Origin: Septoria linicola
Taxonomy: Eukaryota; Ascomycota; Dothideomycetes; Mycosphaerellales; Mycosphaerellaceae
DNA length: 64,000 bases
Direction of reading: 5' to 3'
NCBI GenBank assembly: GCA_024114885.1
Contig: CP099425.1
Location: 1,178,001 to 1,242,000, forward strand
A program made the position numbers and the translations under genes. Positions 34,618 to 44,293 of this stretch are shown one piece after another (the first letter of the stretch is position 1; every line of letters starts with the position of its first letter). The notes beneath the pieces were generated by a model. The model was not told where the DNA came from, did not search any database, and saw only the letters and a list, made by a program, of their open reading frames with translations.

Positions 34618-34770
34618 TCAATTCCCGCTGTTGATGATAGTCTCGCCTTTGCGAAAACCGTAGGGCGCAGACGTGTCGATCTTCTTTGGCGGCCAGTGGC
34701 CTTTCCAGGGTTGTGTCTTCTTGGGTTGAGAGCTTGGCGCTTTGCTCGTGGGGGTTTTGTTTGGCTCCAT
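34618..34770 (-). CDS. Possible 50-residue basic protein
   Basis: An ATG at 34770 opens 50 codons rich in Lys, Pro, Ser and Gly (KGHWPPKKID, APYGFRKGE). Just upstream on the same strand there is a convincing splice acceptor (AGCTGATTGG branch-like site, then CACAACACAG next to the ATG), which suggests a 5' leader intron. No family is recognised. The call rests on composition and that acceptor only. Confidence 0.3.
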   Translation of the reverse strand: MEPNKTPTSKAPSSQPKKTQPWKGHWPPKKIDTSAPYGFRKGETIINSGN

Positions 34771-34946
34771 ACTGTGTTGTGAGGTCCAATCAGCTGGGCA
34801 CCGTGCCGGCGACACTAGACGCGTACATGCATGAACAGTGGGGCATGCGTCTACACGTACCGAGATGCGTTCTGCGTGCCTGAAGCGCGTTTCGATCTGT
34901 GGCATATGCTGGAGGCAGTGGTCACGACTATTGCTCAGCGCGCAAT

Positions 34947-34971
34947 GTTGTTGTTGTTGTTGTTGTTGTTG
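34947..34971. repeat. GTT trinucleotide microsatellite
   Basis: About eight uninterrupted GTT units, in non-coding DNA. On the minus strand it would read as a run of eight glutamines within an open frame that has no other support. Confidence 0.9.
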
Positions 34972-35389
34972 ACAGCGAGGTTCGCGACGTTGCATCTTTT
35001 CGAGGCAGTCAGGCCTCTCCCTGAGTTTATGCTTTCTCATTTCTCAAGGCAGCCCGATCGTTTGAGTTTAGTGCCTGCCGCCATCAGCACAAATCCAAAC
35101 TGACCTTGTTTCTCGTTTCACATTGTTCCACGACACTGGCTGGCCTTGTTCGACTGCGGCATCAGCTGTCGGACTTTTGCGACTCGCAATCTCACACTCA
35201 CCAGCAGAAGGGGTCCTTTGTTTGATATTCGTACGACAGCGAACAACAGGAAGCTCGGGCGCATGATCCGTGCACGCAATTTCACCACCCTCCTGGACAG
35301 TGCTCCGTGTGATAACAACCATGCACTCTGATCAGTTGGAAGTGGTGCCACAAGGATAGGCAGCTTTGTGAAACTCCTCAGTAGCTCTG

Positions 35390-36232
35390 ATGGCGGATCG
35401 TGAATCAGACACGGAAGTTTTCGCTTCCATCTCGTACATAGGCACCGTGCCGGAAGGTGAAAAGGCCTACCATATGATGTATGGTGATGACGGCCCAATA
35501 CCTAGGACGAATATTACGCGGATTTGGCGGCAGACAAGATTCGAGAATGTCCGCAACCAGATGGGAGCGCTCTCTTTCGACAGGCACGGTATCGCCATCC
35601 ACGAGCTCCACACTGCGATGACCTACCAAGATTATGGTTGCGATCAGAAAGTCCGCGATATCTACTTTAGAGAGCTCGAGCAGCATCTTCAACAATTTCT
35701 AGGAGCATCGAAGGTCGAGGTCTTCAGATACGCGATCCGCAAGCGCCATACAGAGTTTCCTGTGTCCAAGGGCACGCAGTATGCTTTCGCTCAGCCAACA
35801 CTGATTGCGCACGTAGATGCCACGCTTTTATCGACGATGGAAGAGATAGTCAAGCGGTTCGGCGACGGAGCGAAGGACCTGAGCTCGAAGCGACATCAGT
35901 GGGTCAATGTATGGAAGCCGTTACGTGGTCCAGTGAACGACTGGCCGCTGTGCTTCTGCGATGCTTCGAGCGTACACCCTGAGGACATCGAGACCACTGA
36001 CATGGTATATGCGGACTATTTTACAGAGAATCAATCACTTCGATTCAATTCTGAACAAAAGTGGTTCTATTTGTCCGACCATCAGCCTGATGAAATCATC
36101 ATCTTTAAGCAAAGCGATTCCGACTCACGAGCTGTTGGAGGTGTGCCGCACTGCAGCTTCGCCAACCCTGCTGCGCATCCCGAAGAATCACCTCGCGAGA
36201 GCATTGAGGCAAGAGCCCTCGTCTTCTACTGA
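35390..36232 (+). CDS. AsaB/CmcJ-family oxygenase-like protein (copy A)
   Basis: A single exon of 280 residues. It belongs to the fungal family related to AsaB, GA4 desaturase-like proteins and CmcJ, seen from NVWKPLRGPVNDWPLCFCD (about 173-191), the downstream WFYLSDHQPDEIIIFKQ, GVPHCSF and the C-terminal RESIEARA. H141 and D143 (AHVD) with H254 (GVPH) fit the His-x-Asp...His iron site of 2-oxoglutarate-dependent enzymes, and R269 could bind 2-oxoglutarate. Members often act in secondary metabolism. The length equals the usual 270-300. It converges with a paralogue 90 bases away. It has no intron, while the paralogue has four. Exact reaction unknown. Confidence 0.85.
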   Translation: MADRESDTEVFASISYIGTVPEGEKAYHMMYGDDGPIPRTNITRIWRQTRFENVRNQMGALSFDRHGIAIHELHTAMTYQDYGCDQKVRDIYFRELEQHLQQFLGASKVEVFRYAIRKRHTEFPVSKGTQYAFAQPTLIAHVDATLLSTMEEIVKRFGDGAKDLSSKRHQWVNVWKPLRGPVNDWPLCFCDASSVHPEDIETTDMVYADYFTENQSLRFNSEQKWFYLSDHQPDEIIIFKQSDSDSRAVGGVPHCSFANPAAHPEESPRESIEARALVFY

Positions 36233-36235
36233 GCC

Positions 36236-36265
36236 GATCTGTCTCGCGCCGATCTGTCTCGCGCC
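36236..36265. repeat. Tandem 15-base duplication
   Basis: The unit gatctgtctcgcgcc occurs twice in tandem immediately after the stop codon of copy A, in the 90-base gap between two convergent genes. It looks like a replication slippage product. Confidence 0.85.
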
Positions 36266-36321
36266 CTCCCGGAATTTTCCAACAAGTGCATATCATGAGC
36301 TTTCTGGACGCAGCATGAGCC

Positions 36322-37397
36322 TCAGTGAAAATACAAAACAGCCATGACCTCTACACTCTCTCGTGGCAAGGCGTTTGAGGGTGTGGTAGGGTGATCGAAG
36401 GACGAATGTGGGACACCTTAGAGCCATTAGCGACACGACTGCCTAGGAGCGATGAATGGGAGTACCATTGTTCCCAGGGAGACGTGAGTCGTATTGGCGG
36501 AAGATCAGCAGCTCCTCGGGCAGCTGCTGGTGTAGGTAGTACCATTCTTGCCACGGGCTGAAGTGGACTTGGCAGTTGTGGTTGGCATGAGCCTCATGGA
36601 GGATGGTAGCCTCTACTATGTCAGCTCCCATGTCGACTGTACGTGCATCGCAGACGGCGAGAGGCCAGTCTTCGAGCGGTCCGCGCAATGGTTTCCAGAC
36701 ACTATCATCATTAACATCGTTTCAAGATGCGATGCCGGGAATGACGGACTTTATAATCAAGAAATGCTTGAGGGCATTTGGTTTTGCTTCACCCAACTTT
36801 TCTCTTGCGCTACTAATCGATATGTCTATTGATCGATCAGTGTCAAGTCTTCTTGGCTTTCCGTGAGCCCCACCAATATGAGCAGCTGTAGATGGTTGGT
36901 GGTGTTCGTACAAGCAGCCAGTGCTTTTGGGAAATGTGGGATGCCTCCGCCGAACCTATGTTAGAGCTAATGAGTGAGCAAACGTGTAGGTGCGAGTTTC
37001 AGTGACCCACTCTGACACGTGCAATGTCCACATCGCTGGCTCCGAAGTCCTCGCAAAGCTGCTTCTTCAGGTCGCGCACATATATGTTCTTTATGCAGTC
37101 TGGTCGCCTGTACTGCTCATAAGGCATTTCTGATCGAAGCTTGCGTATTTCGAAACCGCACGAGTCTAGGCTAGCGTGGCATTCTTGTCCACGTATGTCA
37201 CATACTGTGACATCCCGAAAGGTCATCTCCATGTTCGTGAGTGGCACTGGTACATCGGCTTGGTAGCGAAATGCGTAAGCCTCCTCATTGTCGAATATCG
37301 GACTGCGCTCGAGAAACCCGAAGCGCACTGCTATGCTTCGCACAGGATCATGCCTTAGAGCTGGAGAACCATGGTCGCCTTTAGCAGCCCGTTGCAT
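36322..37397 (-). CDS. AsaB/CmcJ-family oxygenase-like protein (copy B)
   Basis: Five exons, 37397-37011, 36955-36874, 36825-36750, 36701-36466 and 36416-36322, give 291 residues that align throughout with copy A. Conserved parts are RRRHPTFP, AHID (H155, D157), INVWKPLRGPLEDWPLAVCD, WYYLHQQLPEELLIFRQYDS, GVPHSSF (H264) and PRESVEV. The intron after exon 3 is 48 bases, a multiple of three, with a weak GTCCGT donor and an in-frame TGA; without splicing the protein would stop early, so correct removal is needed. The last intron is 49 bases and also hides a stop. Its predicted role is the same as copy A. It ends 90 bases from copy A, tail to tail. Confidence 0.78.
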
Positions 37398-38250
37398 CGC
37401 TGTGTGCTCGCGGTTCCGAGAATGTGGTGTGCAGGTGTGAACGCTCGTTCCGTCCAGGGTTCCACTTCGCTCAGCCGGCAGAGCGAGGTCTTAGTGCTCC
37501 AACTGACGCACGATGCACATGCAAGCTTGTGTACATAGTAGATCATTGCTAGGGAGTGGATGACATGGATAAAAGATTCCCCAGATCACACGCTGACAAA
37601 GCTGATCCGTGCGCCTGCCTGCACCTCCTTCACAATGATCAGTGGAACCAATCAGCACTAGATCAAACTCCTCGGCCATTGTCAAGACAACGCGAGTGAC
37701 CGTGAAAAACTTCAAATGAGTCTCCCGAAGGCAAGCCTATCTCATGTCTATTCAGCCGCCATCTCGTCAGAGCTGAGCTCCCGGCCAACTCCATTCGCAA
37801 CCCATCAGCCCGTTCTCCGCACACGCGAAATGAGGATGGTCTCGAGATCGAAATACCTGTTTGCATAATCAACTATCTCGATCGACTCATATAGTGTCTG
37901 GACTCGGTCTTGTCGTGAGGCCTGGTTTTGGGTAGCTGCAAAGGTCACACCGGGAGAAAGCTACAAAGAGGACCGAGGTCGTAACACACTTGCGATCCGT
38001 TGAGGCGTCTTTGATGTCGCTGCTTCAGCTATTGGTGGACTCCCGACTTCTTGCAGATGCGGCGGACGCGCCCTGGAAGGCTTTGTGTGATGCGTGCAGG
38101 CACTCGCAGAGCCTTTAAGTCGGCGAGAGCCGGGCACACAGGCAATGAGCGGTTGAGTTGCCACAAGGACTTATTCTTCTGCTACACAAGGTGGCAGTTC
38201 CAGTCTTGAACAACCTGGCGTGTCATCGCTAAAGATCCTCATGCGTGCCC
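37398..38250. other. Intergenic, nothing recognised
   Basis: Holds promoters for copy B (minus) and the amidase (plus), which are divergent. Short minus-strand frames inside it have no recognisable content. Confidence 0.45.
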
Positions 38251-40395
38251 ATGGCCAATAATGCTCAGCTCTTCAGGCGAGGGGTAGTCTTTCGGGATAA
38301 TGAGCCGGTACGATTCAAGGTTGACCACGTGGAATACATAGCCTTATCGGGCGTAGAGGTTTGCCTGCCATGACGCCCGTATATCCGCGACCTGACAAAG
38401 TGAACAGTGTGGTCACATCCCACTTGGGCGCGAAGATCGACTGTTGACGGTCGTACCAACTGAGCCTAGCAAGCCATGGTCCGAGTCAGCTATTCGGGAT
38501 TGGCTACACAACCTTGAGCAACGTGACGATGTTAGCCATACAGAATTTCGAGCCTGTCTGCTGTTTTGCGGTAGCTCCATTGGCTCAATCAACCTTGGCC
38601 TCGGCCTCACGAGCTTCTTGCGCAACAACAGGATCGACTTCATTGTGATCGATCTGGTAGCAAGACCTAGTTTTCCATCTAGAAGTCCACGTAGAGGCTT
38701 CAGTACTATCTCGATTCCAGGGGGTCCGTATGTCTGGAAAGAGGGCCGACTTCATCTTGTCTACAAGATCTACGAGGATAAGCATGGCGCTTTCTTGCAG
38801 GGGCTACAGCCATCAACGCAGAAGAAGTAAGAGGCCATATCATTCTACCAATATTTCGATTATGCTCACTGCAACCAGGCGCTACAGACCACTCTATATC
38901 GGCAGTGATGTGCCACTTACATTCAGCATAGCTGTTCCAACTCGATATCCAACTCCGACTGGCGGAGGCTCTTCTGCAAGTGCACTGGCAAACAAACGAA
39001 TTCTGGTCAAAGACATTTTCAAGATGGACGGACTTAAGATTAGCGCCTGTAACAAGGCTTATCTAGGGCTTGCAAGGGAGGCTAGATATACGGCACCCAC
39101 GATCCAATGTCTCATCGACGCTGGAGCAGTCATCGTTGGCAAGGCAAGATTGAGCTCCATGATCTCCAGAGAGGAACCCAACGAGCTTCTTGACTTCCAG
39201 CCACCAATGAACCCGCGAGCAGATGGCAGACAATCGCCGGCAGGAAGCAGCAGTGGCAGTGCTGCAGGGATTGCAGCTTACGATTGGCTGGACTTCGCGA
39301 TTGGAAGCGATTGTGAGTCCCTGACAGCAGCCTAAAACGTTTCAACGCTGACCTATGAAAGCTACCGGGAGTACGAGAAGGCCCGCAATGGCTAACGGTG
39401 TATACTCTCTGCGAATCACAACACATGTCCTGCCTCCAGAAGGCATGATGCCGTGCTTCGGGTATGCACAAGTCTATCATGTGTAAGCTTTGCAGTGGCT
39501 GATGACCGCGCAGCCTTTTCGACACTCCATCGGTCCTTACCCGCGATTTAGAAAGTCTCTCTGAGTTTGTGCGTTTATGGTGTGGCCGTGAGCTAGACCA
39601 AGAGCATCGAGTGCGTTGAGCATTGTATCAAGTGACTTATGAACTGACGGCGACCAGCGACCTACGTCCATATTCGTGCCACAAGATTTCGCCATTGAGA
39701 TCCGACCACAGGCCGAGGTGTTCACACACTTCACACGGGCTCTAGCAGCTTACCACAACTTGGAGATACGGACCGACAGTCTAGTTGAGCTGTGGGCAGC
39801 CTCCCCACCTCCCGAATCGTGCGGCGAAGGTCTCCGGGACTTCCTGAAAGGCGCTGCGCGAGACTCCTTCTTCTATGACTTTTATCATACAACGGATAAG
39901 TTCCGAAACGAATACTGGCGGAAGTACCGCTGCCAGCCGGCGGTGAACCAAATCACCGGCTGGCGATGGGACGAAGCGGAGAAAATATCCATAAAGCAGA
40001 GAGATGATGCAGTCCGTCGACTGGACGTTTATAAGGACTGGCTTCGTGAGCAGGTGCTGACTGACACAAATCCTCTTGTGATCTTGCCAGTTGCCGATGC
40101 AGAGCCGAAATACAGAGACGATCATCCCAAAACTAACCGTCCCATGCAAGAGGCTTGGGACCAGCTCTGGCTGGCACCAATATTAGGCGCACCCGAGCTC
40201 ACCGTCCCGATTGGCCAAGTGCCCTATCACTCTCGAATATCAAAGACGAAGGAATATTTACCGGTCGTTGCCTCGATATTAGGCAAACCGCGGACGGACT
40301 TGTCACTGATCGGGACGGCTGTTGAAGGCCTGAGATACGCCAGTTTGCCGACACATGTGCTCGCTGGCAAGCAGATCTGGGAGCCAGGCCGGTGA
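38251..40395 (+). CDS. Amidase with N-terminal scytalone dehydratase-like domain
   Basis: Six exons, 38251-38358, 38408-38826, 38879-39312, 39362-39461, 39514-39610 and 39658-40395, give 631 residues. The amidase signature region holds the Lys in ILVKDIFKMDG (K220), the Ser in PAGSSSGSAAG (about S300) and the nucleophile in GSDSTGSTRRPA (S324). The 24-residue spacing of the two serines matches the family. The motif GSDTGGS is altered to GSDSTGS. Residues 1-170 are outside the amidase fold; a segment near 155-170 (GPYVWKEGRLHLVYK) resembles the fungal amidases that carry a scytalone dehydratase-like N-terminal domain. The substrate is unknown. The gene lies beside two AsaB-like oxygenase genes, so a common pathway is possible. 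First exon and its GTTTGC donor are the least certain. Confidence 0.83.
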
Positions 40396-40520
40396 AAAAG
40401 ACGGCATAGGCTTCTAGGGGACTGCTACAACCAAGTTTATACGTTGGAAGTGGATGTTACGTCCAGTGCGCGCAGGACAACTGAGTGCAAACAGAAGACG
40501 GTGCGAAACAGAGATCGAGT

Positions 40521-42396
40521 TCAGCCACTAAGCAGCTTCTCAACAACCTGCTTCGCTGTCTCGGGCTCAACCGTGCCTTCTTCACCTCGCCTGACCATTT
40601 GACCCACGAAGAACATGATTTTGCCCTTCTGACCTTTGTCCCGCACAGCAGCAACCATGTCCGGGTTCTCATCCATGATCTCCTGAGCCAGAGCAGTGTA
40701 TTCCTCTTCGGAAAGTGGTCGCAGTCGTAGGTTGCCGTCCTCGATCAACTGCTCAACAGTCGGCCGGTCTTCTGAAGCACGAGTCTCGAACAGAGTTGAG
40801 AGTAACTGCTTGGCTGTCCTAGCAGTGATTTGCTTTTGCAGCAGGTTCGCAATGATATCTGCCAGCTCTTCTGGCGTGACAGCCACGTCTTCCCAGGCGA
40901 CAGAAGCATCGAGCAGTCCTCCCAGCTCATGCAGCACCCAGTTGCCGACTGCCTTCCCGAGCTTATGCGCATCTACACCTCCCGCCAGCCTCGCCCTCAA
41001 CAGATCCACCGTCTCTTCCATAAACTCCAGCCGATCCCCATCATCCAACGCAACAATCGTCTTCGCATCCTTCACACTCAACCCATACGCCTCCACCACC
41101 CTCTCCACACTCTGATCCGGCAACTCAGGCATCGTATCCCTCAAATACCTCACCAAATCCTCCCCGACCAACAACGGCGGCAGATCCGCATCAGGCATAT
41201 ACCGATAATCCACCTCTCCCTCTTTCCCTCTGAGCCTCGTCGTCTCCGTGGCACCAAGTGTCCAGCCTCTCGTTTCTCCTTCCACTACACCTCCACTTTC
41301 TAGCACCCCAATCTGTCTGTCTCGCTCCGCAATGATCGCATCTTCAACAGCTCTAAACGAAGACAAATTCTTAATCTCCGTTCTCTGTCCCAGTCCACTG
41401 ACACCACTGTACGCTGCTCCTGTGCCCGTCGTCCCGCGCTCTCGAATCGAAACATTCACGTCCGCGCGTAAACCACCGAGTTCCATCCCTGTGGTACATG
41501 CATCTACACTTTTCAGGACGGCTTGGATCTTGCGGACTACAGCTGCGGCGGTTTGAGGCGAGTGGATTTGTGGGAGAGTGATGATTTCGATCAAGGGGTG
41601 GCCGGCGCGGTTGAGGTCGATGTGGTAGGTGGAGGCGCCGTGGGAGGTGGTTTTGGCGGTGTCTTGCTCCATTTGGATTTGTTTGATGCCGATGGTGAGG
41701 TGTGAGGTGCCTGGGAGGAGGTCGGAGGGTGGGATGCCGTCGGAGGGGGTGAGGGTGAGGTGGCCGTTTTTGGCGAAGGGTTCTACAGGCATGACTGTTA
41801 GAAGTTGTGGAGATGTGGTGTGATCTGGGAAGGAAGATGATACCATAGTATTGTGTGATCTGGTATCCATTTGGCTGATCCCAGTGGAAGTAATGCTTTC
41901 TGTCCCATCCGCTCTTCCTTTGCACGTCACAGTCGAGCGCAATGGCAGCTCTGAGTGCAGGAAGAAGGGTCGCGACGTGGAATTGGGGCTGTGTTCCTGG
42001 CAATGCGGCATCGAACAGAGCAACTTGACTATTTGCAGCTCCTCCATTGTCGTCTCCAGACAGCGCAGGAGCACTGGAGAAGAGTTTATACGCCGTGTTC
42101 AGTTCAGCGTGAATCTCGATGCCCACAGTGAGCTCCCATTTCTCCAGTCGAGGATCTGTTTCGATCTTTTTGCTGCGGGACAACTTTGCTTCTGCTTTCT
42201 TTCGCTTTGCTTCATCTTTGAGGTGTTTTCGTAGCGGTACTGCAGCCTCGTGAGATGCTGCCAGAGGAGTGGTGGATATGTTTCGACGCGATTGCAGCCA
42301 TTTTGCTACGAAGCATGCTCGTGGCACGCGATGACTGCTTCGTAATGTGGCGCCTGGCACAAGCAAAGACGCTGTGCGCTTAGCATGACAACTCAT
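40521..42396 (-). CDS. PET112: Mitochondrial glutamyl-tRNA(Gln) amidotransferase subunit B
   Basis: Two exons, 42396-41844 and 41782-40521, give 604 residues. The first 60 or so residues are basic and Ser-rich, a mitochondrial presequence (ISTTPLAASHEA). GatB motifs follow: WELTVGIEIHAELNT, HYFHWDQPNGYQITQYY at the end of exon 1, GIKQIQMEQDTAK, and GGLRADVNVSIRERG. The C-terminal GatB/YqeY domain is seen in LPDQSVERVV and NWVLHEL. The subunit works with GatA and GatF to convert Glu-tRNA(Gln) to Gln-tRNA(Gln) in mitochondria. The intron is 61 bases and joins in one frame (QYYG then EPFAKNGH). Gene is convergent with the amidase, 125 bases apart. Confidence 0.94.
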
Positions 42397-42645
42397 GTTT
42401 GTGCATTGGACGGAGAGCTTGATCGTGCAGGAAACTCAATAGTCTCGACGTGCGGCTCAAGTGAAGCTCTCGGTTCAAGCCGTTGAACGCATGGTCTGTG
42501 CAGATGCTATAGTGTGGTTGAAGTGGACATGTCGTGCATTTTATGTGACATGCCATATCGTATCGTACTCGTACAGTGTAGCTGGAAGAGGGTGGAATCT
42601 TGCGTCTCATAGCAGCAAGCTGATGCTCAATTCCACTGGCTCTCG

Positions 42646-43615
42646 CTACCGATCAGTGAACTCGTCTTCCGCCAGCTCAAACGGTGCGACCATCGTATCC
42701 TCAATGATATCCTCTTCATACTCCCGAATCACAGGCGTCCTTGGTCTTCTCTGAACCTGTCTCCTCGCAAGCCACATTCGCTCCACCATAGCCAGATCCT
42801 CCTCATCCTCTTCCTCATCTTCCTCAATGCAGGTGCATTTATCCAGATGCAGTCCGCACGCGTAGCAGAAATCCGTACTGCAGCGACATCTATGCTTCGG
42901 TCAGCTCTACGTAAAATTTTCCTGTGGTAGTTATTGGAGGAGGTACTCACAGAATATGGTTACACCCATCGACCTTCTCCACCATCCTCTTACATCCCGG
43001 ACAGCTCCTCCACTTCTCCTTCTTTCCCATCTCCACCACTCCCAACAATGTTCCCTCTCCTTCCAGACAAGGGCCCCAATGATCTGCCTCTTTACACTTC
43101 ACGCACGTCACCTGCCCACACTTCTGACAGAACGCTTTTCCGTTATGCACGCTATGCGGCGCCACAAAGGCATTACACTCGACTTTAGCACAGTAGACTT
43201 TGTTCTTCGTGTTAAGCTCCAGACTTTTCTGACGGTAGTCTCGCGCCACGTCGGCTGGTAAGTAGCGGCGAGCCTTATTCAGGCTAATGGGTCGGCGATG
43301 ACAGGAAGGTGGGTAGAGCTGTTCGTCGGACATGGCTCGTGTGAAGAGTGTTGTGAGACAGGAGCTGCAGAAGGAGCAGCTGCAGCGGAGCATGAGGAAA
43401 GGGCTTTCTTGTGTCTGAGTGTCGCCGCATGCGAGACAGACTGGGGCGAAGTCATGCTGTGGACTGCTCTCGTGGTTGGTGGTGGATGATGCCATCGGGG
43501 TGAAGTACAGCTGATGGAAGAGCGGCCAGCGTTGGAGTGAAAGTTGCAGGGCTTCGAAGGGATCGTCTTCATTGGTTTGCGTTGTCTCAAGCTGGGATGG
43601 GAGTGTCTCTGCCAT
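42646..43615 (-). CDS. RBR-type E3 ubiquitin ligase (RING-IBR-RING)
   Basis: Two exons, 43615-42951 and 42889-42646, give 302 residues. The start ATG 43615 (MAETLPSQ) precedes the first Zn region. RING1: CLACGDTQ ... LRCSCSFCSSC, with PPSCHRRPI at the end, where His replaces a cysteine of the usual CC pair. IBR: YCAKVECNAFVAP ... FCQKCGQVTCVKCKEADH. RING2: CPGCKRMVEKVDGCNHI, then after the intron LCRCSTDFCYACG. The Cys in DGCNHI is the likely catalytic residue that carries ubiquitin. RBR ligases transfer ubiquitin through a thioester. The tail is acidic. Substrate is unknown. The longer upstream frame (to 44014) has no further domain and probably covers the 5' leader. Confidence 0.88.
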
Positions 43616-44293
43616 GTTTTTCGGCGTGGCCGGCGAACGGTGTGAACGTGCAGATGGATGTCCTAGATGTGCAGCTGAAGTGAGTCTGTTTCGTTGAGAC
43701 GCGAACCTAAGGCAGTCAGTCGTCTTAGTCCTGCAGATGTGAAACAGTTGGTATTGTGAGATTGGATTAATGAAGCTGCGAGATCGGTGTCGTTGTGTGA
43801 GGGGAGATGGCTGAATGAGGCTGTTCGCATAGGCGGGCCAGCTTGAACCGTTGCACTGCATGGCTGCCTTCGAGTCATGGCGACAGCTCATAGGCAGCCT
43901 TGTTGTTTGCTGCGGTCCATTGGGCGGCCTCTGGGTGATCTGCTTCTTGTACAACCACTGCCGCAGCTCGGAGGTCAACAAGCGAGACATTGAGCGACAT
44001 GATTGGACAAGCATCTGACCTCTACAATGACAACATGCATGCCACGCTGCTAGGCGTGTATTGTGAAATCTACACAGCTCAGTCAGAAGACTTTGACATG
44101 CTCCATGGTGGGCGGGCGATTAGAGGCATGGCAAAGTAGGCGATGGCAGAACGGCTATAGCAGATCAGCAGAGGATGACCACTGTCAAGATCGAGCAGTA
44201 AAGCTAGGTTTTGCGTACCAGGCTGTGAAGTGAATATCGCGCATCTATCATCTTCCTGAGCAGTCCTTTGTCGTGATCGTCGAGCACTGGTTG
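43616..44293. other. Intergenic, nothing recognised
   Basis: Promoter of the RBR gene and 3' flank of the tyrosyl-tRNA synthetase gene, both on the minus strand. The open minus-strand frame between 43616 and 44014 lies upstream of the likely start and shows no domain. Confidence 0.45.

Larger units (their letters stand above)
34353..35389. other. Intergenic region with GTT microsatellite
   Basis: Roughly 1 kb between the CorA-like gene and the AsaB-like gene. It contains a pure GTT/TTG run and a possible very small minus-strand gene, both listed separately. Nothing else is recognised. Confidence 0.5.

Noticed and set aside
34618..35040. Polyglutamine protein encoded over the GTT microsatellite
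   Set aside because: The frame upstream of 34770 lacks any coding character; the glutamine run is a by-product of the repeat.
36722..36913. Premature stop making AsaB-like copy B a pseudogene
   Set aside because: The stop lies inside a 48-base intron; splicing restores a full-length protein that aligns with copy A.
43616..44014. Extended N-terminus of the RBR ligase
   Set aside because: No domain in the extra 133 residues; start at 43615 begins a protein of typical size. cDNA could overturn this.
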